A DNA stretch of 64,000 bases from Ectocarpus siliculosus (GCA_000310025.1 FN648905.1:1-64000); one strand, 5' to 3'. Shown: positions 45,976 to 56,900, numbered from the stretch's first letter. The notes: generated by a model from the letters alone, not told the origin. Program-made: numbers and translations.

Positions 45976-47055
45976 ACAATAAAATACACCGCCCATGGAG
46001 CAAGTTCCACGCAAATTCTGCACGTTTGTATTGATTTCGTCAACAGAGCTTGACGTCCTGGAATTCGTTGAATACGTTCTAGAAAAATAGATCGTGACAC
46101 CATTTGCTAAATGCCGAGGATCTACTGCCGTGTCTTTGCAGGCAGGAGGTTGGTCCCCATTTGTCCGATCACCGATGATCCAATCAGCGGTGGTAGTACT
46201 ATCAGTCAGTGAGGAATACAGGAAGGCATCACAACATACATAGCGATGTGTGTAGTACGTTAAAAAAAAGCGGAGTTCCGCTCGAGTTATTGGTTGTGTG
46301 AACCGTTTGCCCTTCATTCCGAATATTCATTTCGGAGTGAATCTTTCCAGGTTGTGGTGAACCTTTTGCCCTTCCTTGCGGTTGAATCTTTCAAGCTCAC
46401 ACAATATGAGGAGTACGTTGTTTGTGAATCATGCCGCTCCAATACATATGTAGCTGAATGAAGTGCTCATGCAGCCAGTCCCGGGTAACAGAAGGGGAAT
46501 AGTAAGCAGCTGCTCAGAAGAGTGCGCCGATGGGTACGTTATGAAGCATGAAGCTACTGGATCATGGAAAGAAAGAAAAAAAAAACATCATCTATTTGAT
46601 TGCTCCGAGTAACATTCCTGATTGGGGTTGTTTTTTGAGTGGTGAACCTTTCGCCCGTGCGTTGGATCTTTACAGGTCACGCATAATATATATATATATT
46701 TTTTTCGGTTATACTTGTACGGTTTCTATGCACATAGATAGATACTTCAGAGTAGATCAAATGAACTTCTTGATGCAGGGGTATGCATAGGTACCTGTTG
46801 TGAAGACTCCGCTGATGGGTATACGTACGTTCAAAACCCGCCCATGAGCTGGACTGGATCATCTGAAAAAAATCGTCCAACATCACAACACAACCGTCTA
46901 TCCTCTTAGATTCCTCGGAAAAAAAATCAAATTGAATCTTTCTTCATCAACGATCCTTTTCTGAGTGGGTATAGAGACCTACTGATGATCCAGAGATACG
47001 CATACATTGGCGCGATTGGACCAGCATGTATATATGCAGAGGGAGGCGGTGCGGA
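45976..47055. other. No supported gene
   Basis: A GTGGTGAACCTTTTGCCC/TGAATCTTT motif recurs at about 46,320-46,395 and 46,640-46,675, a weak local repeat. A (TA)n run lies at 46,685-46,700. No gene is called. Confidence 0.4.
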
Positions 47056-47063
47056 ATTGAGAT

Positions 47064-48293
47064 GTCCAGGGATGTTCCCGGTGTGGAACCGCACCGCGGT
47101 GCGGTTGTTTGTATCTTGACAAGGTCACGGTGCGGTGTGGTGCGTTTTTTATCTCGATAATTGACGGTGCGGTGCGGTGCGGTTTTTTTCATCTCGAAAT
47201 TTGACGGTGCGGTGTGGTGCGGTTCACCGTCTCACATTTATTTACGGTGCGTTTTTTCTACCCCGTGACAAAAACCGCGCGAACCGCGCCCTTGGCGGCG
47301 GTGCACCGTCGAATAACACAGCGGACAATACTACGGTTGTCCGTGACCAAATGACGGGGTCTCCATGATTTTTTTTCTTTCGTGCAATGCGTTAGGTTTA
47401 GTCCATTGAAATGAGGCCGAAACGACAAATCCCGTGGCTTGCGGTCAGAAAACCCGAAAAACCCAGACAACGGACAAGCTACTGATCATGTACTTCATTT
47501 TCCCAGTCACCATACGTTCCTACAACACGAGCTATATTCTTCACTTGCTTTTACCACTACTACTGTTGTTGGAATATCGAACATGCGAATATGCTAGAAA
47601 AAATGAACAAATCTGGCAGCACCACCAGGCAGGCGGCTCATGCTCGCCACGGGATACAACCCGCGAAAGCGTTGACGACGGCGCGTCGCACGCTGCGAAC
47701 CGTCTTCGGGGTGCCACCAGTTGCGCGGCATCAGCAGCACCACAGCAGAGCAGTGGTAGAACCACCGGGAGAAGGAGATGGACGCGTGGCGACCACCTCT
47801 GCAAGAGGCTGGTCGCCATCGTCGGGGGGTGACTCCATCAGAGATGGGCGGAGTTGTGCACGGAGCGTATCACAGCCGTGGCGGTGTGTGTGTGTGGTGT
47901 GGGGACACGGTGTTGCGTGTATGTTGGTTCAAAAAAAAAAAGATCAATGGTCAATGTTCCTGGTGTGTGTCTGCACGACGAAAATACCGCGGTTTACTGC
48001 GGTTTTTATTGCGGTGTACTGCGGTTTTGGCTACGGAGTGGAACAAACCGCACCGTAACAAAACCGCAACTACGGTTATTTGTGAACCCTTACCGCGTGG
48101 TGCGGTGCGTTTTTTTTCATCTCGAAATATGACGGTGCGGTGCGGTGCGGTGCGGTGCGGTGCGGTGCGGTGCGGTGCGGTGCGGTGCGGTGCGGTGCGT
48201 TTTTTTTTTCATCTCGAAACGTCACGGTGCGGTGCGGTTAAACCGCATCGCACCGCACCGTCGAGAAAAACCGCACCGTGAACATCCCTGGAT
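47064..48293. mobile_element. hAT-like non-autonomous element with GGTGC pentamer arrays (1,230 bp)
   Basis: Inverted ends of about 20 bp (left GTCCAGGGATGTTCCCGGTG; right end inverse with two differences) lie between an exact 8-bp direct repeat, ATTGAGAT (47,056-47,063 and 48,294-48,301). An 8-bp target duplication together with a CAGGG-containing end is typical of hAT elements. Both subterminal zones are arrays of CGGTGCGGTGCGG separated by TTTTTTCATCTCGAAA; the right one has about a dozen uninterrupted GGTGC units (48,130-48,199). The interior has frames of 132-167 codons but no recognisable transposase. Confidence 0.85.
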
Positions 48294-48301
48294 ATTGAGA
48301 T

Positions 48302-49234
48302 AAATCCCATCCGCGCTCGCTTGCTTCTTATCCTCTCCCGAAAAATCCCAACGGCAAAAAAAGGAAGCGAGCGTGTCTCTTTCTCTTTGCGCGGACTCTT
48401 CTTCTACATCATATCACACAGCGGATGTACAGTGAGCTAGCATATCTTCTTGTTGTGCGTTGGTTTGCGTCCGTCTGGTGGTCGTGGATCAAAAGGTGCG
48501 TCCCCGGAGCGAGCGATCCGTTCACTGAGAGACGGTGATGACTGGCTCCGTTCATCACGCCTACCCTACATCAGAGCAGCATGCTGCAGCATCAGTTGTC
48601 TGTATGTAGTCTACACTGCTGCTGTAGTAGTGACCGCCTCGTTTTCCCTATGGAGGCTGACTAGAAACTCATTGTAAGTTCCTTGGACAAACTGTGTTAG
48701 TGGTATTTAGAGTTAGTACAGTACATGCAGCGGATCTATCTGCGTGTGTACTGCAATACTACTTACACCATCAACACGGAGCAGACGGACTACTAATGTA
48801 CTGCTGCGTACAACTGATTGTGTGGGCTCGTCCTGTTGGACATTGCAAATGCAAGGAAGGCCACCGGCAGTCCAGTGCATGATCAGCACCAACCACAGCG
48901 AGCGGTATGTAGAGAGGGGATGCCGGTCGCCAGGAGCCTGGGTTTGAAATTGATTTTGATTTCAAGCGTTTGTTTTGAGACCAATTCGTCGAGGGCGAGC
49001 AAAGTCGAGACCTTCCGAGAACCAGCGTGAGCATGGCTAGCGGCGCATATGCTCAGGATGGCCTGTGGCAGCTTGTGGGCGGCGGCAGAACGGATAGAAA
49101 CAGTGCCTGGAACAGCCTCTCATGACACCATTTTTTTTTCGGTCTATTTTTCCTCCGCTCTAATTCGCAGATGTTCCGACTTTGCTGCTGCTGTGAACGC
49201 ATACATAGGCAATGCGCTGCTGCTCCAGCTAATG
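48302..49234. other. No supported gene
   Basis: Short frames on both strands only. Nothing was recognised. Confidence 0.4.
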
Positions 49235-49244
49235 GGCTATACTA

Positions 49245-49399
49245 CCGTAAGGTTGCGAGTGAGCGCCTGGTCCGGGGTCTTCGCACGGTCCGGAGTCATC
49301 GCACAGGGGTGCGATGCATACTAAATGGCTAAATGCTACAGTTCGATTTCCGCATAGGGTCCGGAGCGCATGCGGATGCGATGATTCGCCATCTAGGGT
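49245..49399 (+). mobile_element. Short MITE, TA-flanked, with CCGTAAGGTTGCGAG end
   Basis: Starts TA|CCGTAAGGTTGCGAGTGAGC and ends ATTCGCCATCTAGGG|TA, degenerate inverted ends with TA on both sides. The interior holds GGAGTCATCGCACAGGGGTGCG, which is partly palindromic. The terminal sequence resembles that of the 4.35-kb pogo-like element (CCGTAGGTTGC). Confidence 0.65.
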
Positions 49400-49950
49400 A
49401 GTTGAGTGCCAACGATTCCAGGGCAACGTTCACCACCAGTGCTGGCATGTTAGCTCTGCTTTATGGGTAGGTTATGGTCGCACACCACACGTGGAGGTTT
49501 GAACGAAATGAAACACATCGGTATTCCATTGGATCGGTAAACTTGCACATTGTGCATTCGACCAAAATACGAGAAAGAAAAACATCAGCCGTAAGCCAAA
49601 ATCATCAACTAACAGAAACAAGTACCATGGAACAGCAGCGCGGAACAGCAGCACTACTTCCTATGGTCTGCTTTCGCTACCAAACAAACTTCAAACCGCG
49701 TCACTACCGGAAACACTTAACAGCGGCAACCCCCGTACTGCTGGGATGCACACACACAAGAATGTTCGGGAGCTCAACCTGCAACTACTAAAACCACAGC
49801 GCGAGCCAGAACGTTTGAAACCTCCGACATGATTGCCAAACGATTGTGTGTCGCGTGTGGGGTCAACTCGACGGCGGGAAATCATGTTTCGCCCGCGGGA
49901 TCTCGTATTTCGGCGCGTATTAGTTCGCCGATTTTTTTGTTTTTGTATTC
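49400..49950. other. No supported gene; flank duplicated at 35.1 kb
   Basis: 49,400-49,535 matches 35,086-35,226 in reverse. The rest has only short frames. Confidence 0.45.
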
Positions 49951-49954
49951 TTGT

Positions 49955-50530
49955 ATTAGAATCGACCGCGCTAACCGGCTGGCCAATGAAACAACGTCAG
50001 TCTCATTGCGGTTGAAAACACAAAAAACTTCTAAATGTCATTAACTGGGACCCCGTGAGGGGGCGGCATTGGGGACACTAATCTATTCTCCGGATCAAAG
50101 ACAGAAACGGTTGTACCAACACGTCTCGAAGGCTGTTACCTTGTATTCGAGTTCGTTTTGTGTGTGTGTATTAGCATCGATCGCGCTAACCGGCTGACCA
50201 ATGAAAATACGTCAGTCTTAGTGCGGTTGAAAACACAAAACACTTCTATCCGCCATGAACTGGGACCCCGTGAGGGGGCAGCATGGGGGAGACTCAACCA
50301 TCCTTCGGATCAAAGACAGAAACGGTGGCAACAGAAGAAAACTGCACGCGTCTATCAAGGCTATTACCTTGTACTCGAGTTCGTTTACCGTTATCCCCTT
50401 TGTTGTCGCTTTGTTGTCGCTACCATAATTCTGATCCTCATTTTGATAATAGATTGCCGTGTACCACGGCTGCTTCCCCAATTGATTTTTTTCAAGTGCC
50501 GTTTGTGTGCCGTCATGGACGGGGATGGAT
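49955..50530 (-). repeat. Tandem pair of a tail repeat (two units)
   Basis: Two units start near 49,955 and 50,170: CGACCGCGCTAACCGGCTG, CCAATGAAA, CGTCAGTCT, GCGGTTGAAAACACAAAA, CTGGGACCCCGTGAGGGGGC, GGATCAAAGACAGAAACGG. Further copies are at 63,315-63,480 (+) and 32,620-32,805 (reverse). On the minus strand the second unit is open and encodes NELEYKVIALIDACSFLLLP, related to the downstream pieces at 32.6 kb, so the repeat includes the end of a mobile coding sequence. Confidence 0.65.
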
Positions 50531-52125
50531 AAAAAGGTACTACGCACCATACAGCTGTATGTACACATCATACTACTGCTGAATGTACACGTATACTGAC
50601 TCTTCTTGTGTACTGCTGAAAGCGAAAGCAAGACAGGAGGAGGAGAAGAAGGCTGCTACGTCGTCTATATATGATAGGCGCGGAGGAAGCGAGAGGACAG
50701 AAAACGCTCATCAGTCGAATGGACAGCACCACCATTGACGATGCATGCATGTAATGTACATTTACACCTACTACTACGGGGTACAGAGCAAACAGCGATG
50801 CCGTGGCCCTGATCGTGGAATTGATGTCTTGTCATGCGACGCTGCCCGATGACGCGCCACTATCCTCGTACCGTACGTAGCGGTTGTGAAGTCAAAGCGC
50901 TCAGGTATGGCCAGGATCATCGGGCGTTTAAAGAGGTAGTCAAGAGGTCGGGACGTGAACCAAAATACTTTGCTTTGCACTCCCTTTCAATCTGGGGAGG
51001 TTTGGGAACGATGCGCACTACTAGCCATACATTCACAGAAAACAATGTAGGTGGAGGATTCGCGACGATTAGGAGATAAAAAATGGGAGCGGCGAGACAG
51101 CCGGGGGAGAACAGGGTGTGGTGTAGTGAACCCATCATGACGACCTCGAATTGGGTAGAGTAAATGGTAGAGTACCATTTGGGGACTTGGTCGTCTGAGA
51201 GGTTCCGTACAGCAGAAAGAGTTCCCCACACCGGTGGAAAGAGAAACCCCGGGCTGTTTTCTTGGGGAAGAGATAGATAGAGACACCGAGGGACAGAGAC
51301 ACGGTAGGACAGGCACAGAGGGAGTCTGCAGGAAACAAACTAAAACGTGTTCTGTCAGTCAGTGTGGTTTCTCTCTCTTCCCCGCGTGTGAAGAGAAAAC
51401 ATTTAACAATGCAAAAAAGGCAATTCGAAAGAAAAACAGTACTTTTCATAGCAAGTTTGGTGGGGCAGATAAGCCGATGCAGACTACTGTTTATTGAAAC
51501 CGTCGAATTTGCCAGTGGCGTTTTTGTTCCTGTATTTCGGAGTATCAGAATGGGAAGAAGTATTTTGGAGTGGTCACTTTCTCGAGAGTTCAATGTGTAA
51601 GGAAAGGCCCGCTGGACAAGCAAGCGTGCCATAGCAGAACTACACAACCGTAGTAGGTGAACTCAGAGAGAGGATACAAAGGATTTTGGCCAGGTTAGTA
51701 GGCCAATAAATTGCGTTCCACTACATAGGTACCGCAGTGTCTGTCCAGCATAACACGGCAACAAAAAACGTGGTGACGTGCATAAATTCATGTCACTTCT
51801 TCCTGCGGACCGCGTTTTGGATCTTGTGTGCATGCATTAAAAACCGTCAGGCCAGTACCATGTCGCTGTGTGCTGTTCGGGGAATCATGGAAATACAGGT
51901 AGCCTTCGCTGATGCTATGGATTCATTGCTAATCTGTCTTCGACGCGTTGCAGTTAGTAGATATAGACTATGTAGAGATGAATTCGTTGGGTCATCTACA
52001 CATGAAGACGACGGTACATACATACACATACCAGTTGGGTTTTATTGACTGGCGTTGTTTGTCAGAGGTGTTATTTTCTGCAAGGGGGAGTAATGGTTAC
52101 ATGCCAAAGGATGCTGCAGGCTCGT
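50531..52125. other. No supported gene
   Basis: Minus frames at 50,917-51,647 of up to 170 codons have no recognisable domain and compete with plus frames. Nothing is called. Confidence 0.4.
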
Positions 52126-52527
52126 TAGGTCCACTTTATTTTCTGTGCACAGAACCTAGCCCGTGTTGGCACCTACTGCTGCTGCTGTAGACGGGGATCA
52201 GCTCCCGGCTCAGCCCGGCACACACACATAAAGACACACACGCGAAATAATTAGAGCCGAAAAATCCAAGCTTTGACACGTGGAGTAGTCCATCTGCGAT
52301 GCTGTGCTATAGGTATACGCATGCTACGCACACGGGTGCGACGGCGCGCCGAGGAGGGCTTGCTGTGCCTGATAGCTACATGTGGATAAAACATTCTTGA
52401 AAGATCTACAATTATTTTTTTGCGTGTGTGTGTGCCGGGTGCCGGGTTGAGCCGAGGAGCTGATCCCCGACAGCAGCAGTACCAACTTCGCCTAGCTAGG
52501 TTCTGTGCACAGCAAAGTGGACCTAAC
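52126..52527. mobile_element. Foldback element of about 400 bp
   Basis: The ends TTAGGTCCACTTT (52,126 onward) and AAAGTGGACCTAA (to about 52,527) are inverse. Inner stretches are also inverse: TTCTGTGCACAGAACCTAGC with GCTAGGTTCTGTGCAC, then TGGGGATCAGCTC-type sequence with GAGCTGATCCCCGA, then the CGTGTGTGTGTGCCGGG block. Arms are about 110-130 bp around a 140-bp centre. No coding capacity. Confidence 0.7.
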
Positions 52528-53110
52528 CCTGTGGCATGTGAGCCCTGCAACGGGCATGCTCGTGGACAGCAGTACGTATACCGTTTTTTCAATGTAGCGG
52601 GAGCGGATACAGCAGTCTTGGAAGATATAGATTATGTTTCGCGTGTGTGTGTGCCGTCCCTGTGCCCGGCTGAGCCGGGAGCTGATCTCCTTCAACATAC
52701 AGCAGCAACACTTCACTGGCTATGTTCTGTGCAACCTAACCCTGTGGCATGTGAGCCCTGCAACGGGCATGCTGGTGGACAGCAGTGCATATACCGTCCG
52801 GGTGACAGCGTGTGTATGTGTGCCACAGGCGGTTGTTGGCACACAGCAGTCAGTCTGGTGTGTGGGAGATGCACCATAATGCCAGACGCAGCTGATTGAA
52901 CGCCGTCGTTCTGTCCGAGTGTGTCACCCGTGCCAGTGGGCAGCAGTGCTGCATGCTCCCTCCAGAAAATGGGTATGCTTGCCATCGTTGAGTCCGTGTG
53001 TGTCACCCGCGCTGGTGGACAAAGCAGCTTTGCGTGCCCCTCCAGAAGGGGGCATGCTTGCTGGCACACAGCAGCATTGGTGGGTTGTTGTGGGACACAA
53101 CAACAGCAGT
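52410..53110 (+). repeat. Tandem Cys-codon-rich repeats
   Basis: A 160-codon plus frame (52,420-52,899, no good ATG) contains two units sharing NPVACEPCNGHA-GGQQ about 230 bp apart. Further short repeats built on CAGCAGTGCTGCATGC/CTCCAGAA follow to 53,100. The Cys-rich product is probably a by-product of repeated DNA derived from the neighbouring foldback, but a Cys-repeat protein exon cannot be excluded. Confidence 0.4.
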
Positions 53111-53369
53111 AGAGTCATCGCTAGACTATCACTTGAGCTGGGTGATATGCGACATTTTTGACCCGATTTAACTATTGATTTCGATGACACGTTTTCACTT
53201 GTTAATTCAACTAAGATGTGTCACATTTTTGACTCCATTTAACTACTGATTTCCATCACTTTTTTTAACTTTATTACGGAATGGATTCGGGCAGTTTTTT
53301 ATTAATTGATGAAAATATGGATTTCGGTCAGTTGTTTTACTTGATTGAAGTATCGAAATTTCGGACAGG
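53111..53369. other. AT-rich spacer
   Basis: AT-rich DNA with a weak repeat (GACACATTTTTGACYCSATTTAACTA at about 53,150 and 53,215). No gene. Confidence 0.5.
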
Positions 53370-53660
53370 ATTTATTTACAGCAGTGCCGGTTGAATAGTG
53401 CTGGTGCCCGGTATAAATTAGTGCCTGTAAAATTTCTGGACACAGATGGCGCCTTCAATAGTGCCGGTCCGGCACTATTGAGGGATGGCCCGTTGTAGTG
53501 CCGGATGGGCGCCACGTCAGCCCGCAATAGTGCCGGTTCACTACCTACTGTAGCACACACACAAAACCCACACCACGACACACCAGAGAGGATAGACGAC
53601 ACACCGAAAGAGTGTACACCTGCTGCTGCAGACCATAAGAGCTCTACGCAGAGGCGCATC

Positions 53661-54894
53661 ATGCCTTGTGCGGAAGGTGAACTGTGCCTTCAACAGGACA
53701 AAACGCCGCAAGACCCTCATGGCCACGTCTGCCAGGGAGGATGTGGCGGGCGGCTCCACGGCAATTGCGGCAGCGTGTTTGGTGATATCGAGACGCACCG
53801 CATCTGCAGTACGTGCGTTACCAGGGCTGGCAAGCGCAAAGCGACAGCAGCTGACGGTGCTGGGGCGGGACCATCTAAGCGCCCGTCAGCTGCGGGTGCT
53901 GGGGCGGGACCATCTGAACGCCAAAAGAAGGACAAGAGCGATGGGAGCAAGAAGGGGGGTTCTCGTGCGCGCCCGGACAACAACACGAAGCTTGAGATTC
54001 TCAAGCTGCTGGATGCGAAGGTCTCTCAAGCACAGATTGCAGAGCGCTTCGGGTGCTCGGAGCGGTTTGTTAGGACAGTGAAGGCTGACCGGAAGAAGGT
54101 GGAGGCTGCGACTGCTGCAGGCGGCGGCACCCAGAAAAACGCGCGCAGGGGAGACTTTCCGGAGGTGAGTTTTTTCCCCGCCTTTTTTTTCAAATTGTTT
54201 CGACCCTGGTCCGCTGTTCACTTGCCTCTTTTTTTCGTCCACGTTTTTTTTCTCTTCGTTCATATTTGTTTTTCGCTGCTAGATGTTGTCTTTTTTCTGT
54301 CCATTGTTTGTCTCTCTCGGTCTTCTCATCCGCTGTTGATGTCCCCCTTTTTTGCGTCTTCCCTTTCCTTATTTTTTTGTGCACTCCGTATATAATGTAC
54401 AGCAGCATCCGTTCCTTTCTTTTTTGTTGTCCTTCCTTTTTCTGTCTCTTTTTTAATGTACGCTGCTCTGTCGTCCCGCCTGACCGCGCCGCGCAGTGTA
54501 GAATGCATGCTAATGTTCGAAACTTATGTCCAGATCTTCTGCTTGTTTACTCGTTTTTTGGCGGCAGGTAGATGCGATAGCTCTTGATCTGCTCCACAAG
54601 GCCCGGAAGGCCAAGATGCCCGTCACACGCGACGTCCTTCGAAGCTTCGGCCGTTCCGCCAGGACAACCCTGCCGGCTGACACCGCAACTTCTGCAGCAG
54701 TAAGGGCGAGGCTCGAGGACTTCAGGGCCGGCGAGAAGTGGGCAAAGAACTTCGCGAAGCGCAACAACATCCACAGCGTGCGACTTCATGGCGAGGCTGG
54801 TAGCGTCGACATCAAGGAGGGCATGGACGAAATGGCGGCACTGCTGGCTGGAACGCACGTGACTACCGGCGGTGATGAGGAGGACAAAGGTTAG
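53661..54894 (+). CDS. Transposase-derived protein lacking the DDE core
   Basis: Exon 1 is 53,661-54,164 and exon 2 is 54,568-54,894, joined in phase 0 across a GTGAGT...GGCGGCAG intron, giving about 276 aa. The N-terminus has Cys/His pairs resembling a small zinc finger (CAEGELC, CQGGCGGRLHGNCG, CSTC), then a duplicated GAGAGPS stretch and a basic segment. A helix-turn-helix follows (KLEILKLLDAKVSQAQIAER). Exon 2 has the CENP-B-type second HTH, ending AKRNNIHSVRLHGEAGSVD. The frame then ends at TAG where a DDE domain would be expected; no MDET, D or QPxD motif is found anywhere in the element. It could be a DNA-binding relic or a natural competitor of an active transposase. Confidence 0.75.
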
Positions 54895-55113
54895 CGCAGT
54901 GGCGATGACAACACGGGGCCCGAGCGCCGTGCTCCACCCGATTATGCTGAGCTGTCGCCTCACTTCAGCGTCCTGGAAGCGGCAGCAGATGAGAGTGGAA
55001 ACGCAGACGCGGCGTTCTTCCTAACGAAAGCGAAGATGGCGATGATTGCAGCGCATTCCGCTAAGCGGGTGCGCCAGGCAGACATGAGAGAGTTTGTTGC
55101 TGCTACCGAGTAA
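54895..55113 (+). pseudogene. C-terminal transposase tail after an in-frame TAG
   Basis: In the same frame as exon 2, directly after TAG (54,892-54,894), the sequence stays open to TAA (55,111-55,113). It encodes DYAELSPHFSVLEAAADESG, then AAFFLTKAKMAMIAAHS and VRQADMREF. This is the type of tail that follows the DDE domain in related algal and oomycete transposases as far as I recall. The tail therefore sits next to the HTH with the catalytic core missing. Confidence 0.65.
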
Positions 55114-55860
55114 GGTTGAGGGGTACAGCTGGTGTTGCAATGTTGCAATGGTTGTTTGCTTTTCTTCCGGTGCGCCTCCTGTGGTGTTTTTCTTTGTCGC
55201 CGTTTCTTCTTGTCACATCCAAGGGGGTGCGCCAGGCAGACATGAAAGAGTTGCTGCTACGTCGCGAGGGCGGGGAGAACAGCTGTGGTAGAGTATGTAA
55301 TGGTCATTTATTTTCCGTGCGGTGCGCTTCCTGTCGTACTTGTGTTCTTGGGGTTGTTTTGATTCTTTCTTGCGACATCCAAGGGGGTGCGCCAGGCAGA
55401 CATGAAAGAGTTGCTGCTACGTCGCGAGGGCGGGGAGAACAGCTGTGGTAGAGTATGTAATGGTCATTTATTTTCCGTGCGGTGCGCTTCCTGTCGTACT
55501 TGTGTTCTTGGGGTTGTTTTGATTCTTTCTTGCGACATCCAAGGGGGTGCGCCAGGCAGACATGAAAGAGTTGCTGCTACGTCGCGAGGGCGGGGAGAAC
55601 AGCTGTGGTAGAGTATGTAATGGTCATTTATTTTCCGTGCGGTGCGCTTCCTGTCGTACTTGTGTTCTTGGGGTTGTTTTGATTCTTTCTTGCGACATCC
55701 AAGGGGGTGCGCCAGGCAGACATGAAAGAGTTGCTGCTACGTTGCGAGGGCGGGGAGAACAGCTGTGGTAGAGTGTGTAATGGTCGTTTATTTTTCGTGC
55801 GGTGCGCTCCCTGTCGTGGTTCTCTGTTGTCTTTTTTTATCTGGCAACATCGAAGGAGGG
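55066..55860 (+). repeat. Five tandem copies of the transposase tail end (about 160-bp unit)
   Basis: Unit 0 is the end of the coding tail (55,066, GTGCGCCAGGCAGACATGAG). Four further units start at 55,221, 55,381, 55,541 and 55,701, an exact 160-bp step. Units 2 and 3 are practically identical. Each unit keeps GTGCGCCAGGCAGACATGAA and a following CACATCC/GACATCC-AAG that looks like an AG acceptor, so the unit behaves like a duplicated exon with its upstream intron. Confidence 0.9.
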
Positions 55861-56096
55861 CAACGAGGACTTAGACGTCCAGTAATAATACACATATTCG
55901 ATCCCCGATCCACATCGTACTCTGTTGGCCCCGCAAAGCTTGAGCGCTGCACCATGAAATCAACACCTACTCAGTAGTGCACTACTGAGGGATATTCGAA
56001 GCCTCAATAGTGCCGTACCGGCACTACTGAGGCACTATTCTGAATACTGCCGGTGCCCGGTATAGTGCCGCTTTTTTCTCTAGACACTACCCGGCA

Positions 56097-56900
56097 CTAT
56101 AGAGGGCCCACTACTGTATTGCTTTTTTCGGGATTGCGCTGGCTGAAACCCCAATTTGTAATTGGGGAACAACCTCTTGCCAGTTCTTCCCTAGCCTTGA
56201 GTTTTTTTGGGGGGGGAACGTCATCTGGTTCAAACCCTTTGCTCTCTTCCACTCCTCCATGTTTTCCTCCTCCATCGTCGTCTTCGTCCTCCTTTCTTCC
56301 CTTTCCCTTTCCTTCGTCTCCGTCACTCCCAACAGAAATACCCTCATTACTATCGTTGTCGCATCCATCGTCGTCTTCGTCCTTTCTTCCCTTTCCCTTT
56401 CCTTCGTCTCCGTCATTCCCAACAGAAGTACCCTCATTACTATCGTTGTCGCAGAGATCCCAACCGACTGGCCCTGGTGGAAGTTGGTTGATCAGCAGCC
56501 CATGACGTTTGAACACATCGCGAGTTCGCATCGACAGAAAACGAGCTAGCTCGAAGGCAAACTATCTCCGAATCCTGTTAGTGTGAAAAGCTTTCAGGCG
56601 AACTAAGGCTCTTTCGTCGTCAAAATTCCCCCGGCAAAAAGCGTCGTGCGCCAAGTTGTTGGCGATAGCTACGATGAGTCGATTAATGCCTTTGCCAAGA
56701 CCACCATACATTGAAAAAGCAGCAATAAGGAAGGTAGATCTAGACGGGATTAAAATTCCCGCATAGTCATTTGCCTTACTTGCGGCTCGATCTTCGAGGG
56801 CGGATCCTGGCTTTTGGATCAGTGTTGCACGGCTGCAAAACAAAAAAAGTAAGTGTGAGCAAAAAAGATTCCAACGGGAGAGCGGCCCCGTGTGGAAACC
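56097..56900 (-). pseudogene. Acidic-tail protein of a dispersed family, one in-frame stop
   Basis: A single minus-strand frame of about 268 codons interrupted once by TAG (56,559-56,561). Landmarks in order: LIPSRSTFLIAAFSMYGGLG, KGINRLIVAIANNLAHDAF, DDERALVRLKAF, then after the stop FAFELARFLSMRTRDVFKRH, NQLPPGPVGWDL, and an Asp/Glu/Gly/Lys tail with a duplicated unit (DNDSNEG-SVG-DGDEGKGKGRK, twice, 75 bp apart). A more decayed copy is at 32,105-32,810. I do not recognise the family; multiple copies suggest a transposon-borne gene. Confidence 0.6.

Larger units (their letters stand above)
53370..56110 (+). mobile_element. pogo/Tigger-type element with DDE-less transposase (about 2.7 kb)
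   Basis: Both ends carry clusters of CCGGCACTATT in both orientations (53,380-53,540 and 55,970-56,110) and share GGTGCCCGGTATA. The interior has a spliced gene whose product matches the N-terminal DNA-binding part and the C-terminal tail of CENP-B/Tigger-type transposases, followed by a tandem array of the tail exon. A deletion derivative is at 5,011-5,690. The outer boundary is approximate; a TA just before CAGCAGTGCCGG near 53,367 would fit the expected target duplication. Confidence 0.75.

Noticed and set aside
47591-48281. Overlapping frames of 92-167 codons inside the hAT-like element as a transposase
   Set aside because: Frames run into the GGTGC arrays, compete with each other and show no hAT dimerisation or catalytic motifs.
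53370-56110. LTR retrotransposon interpretation of the repeated ends
   Set aside because: The shared end motifs are short and occur in both orientations, and the encoded protein is of the CENP-B/Tigger type with no gag, RT or integrase.
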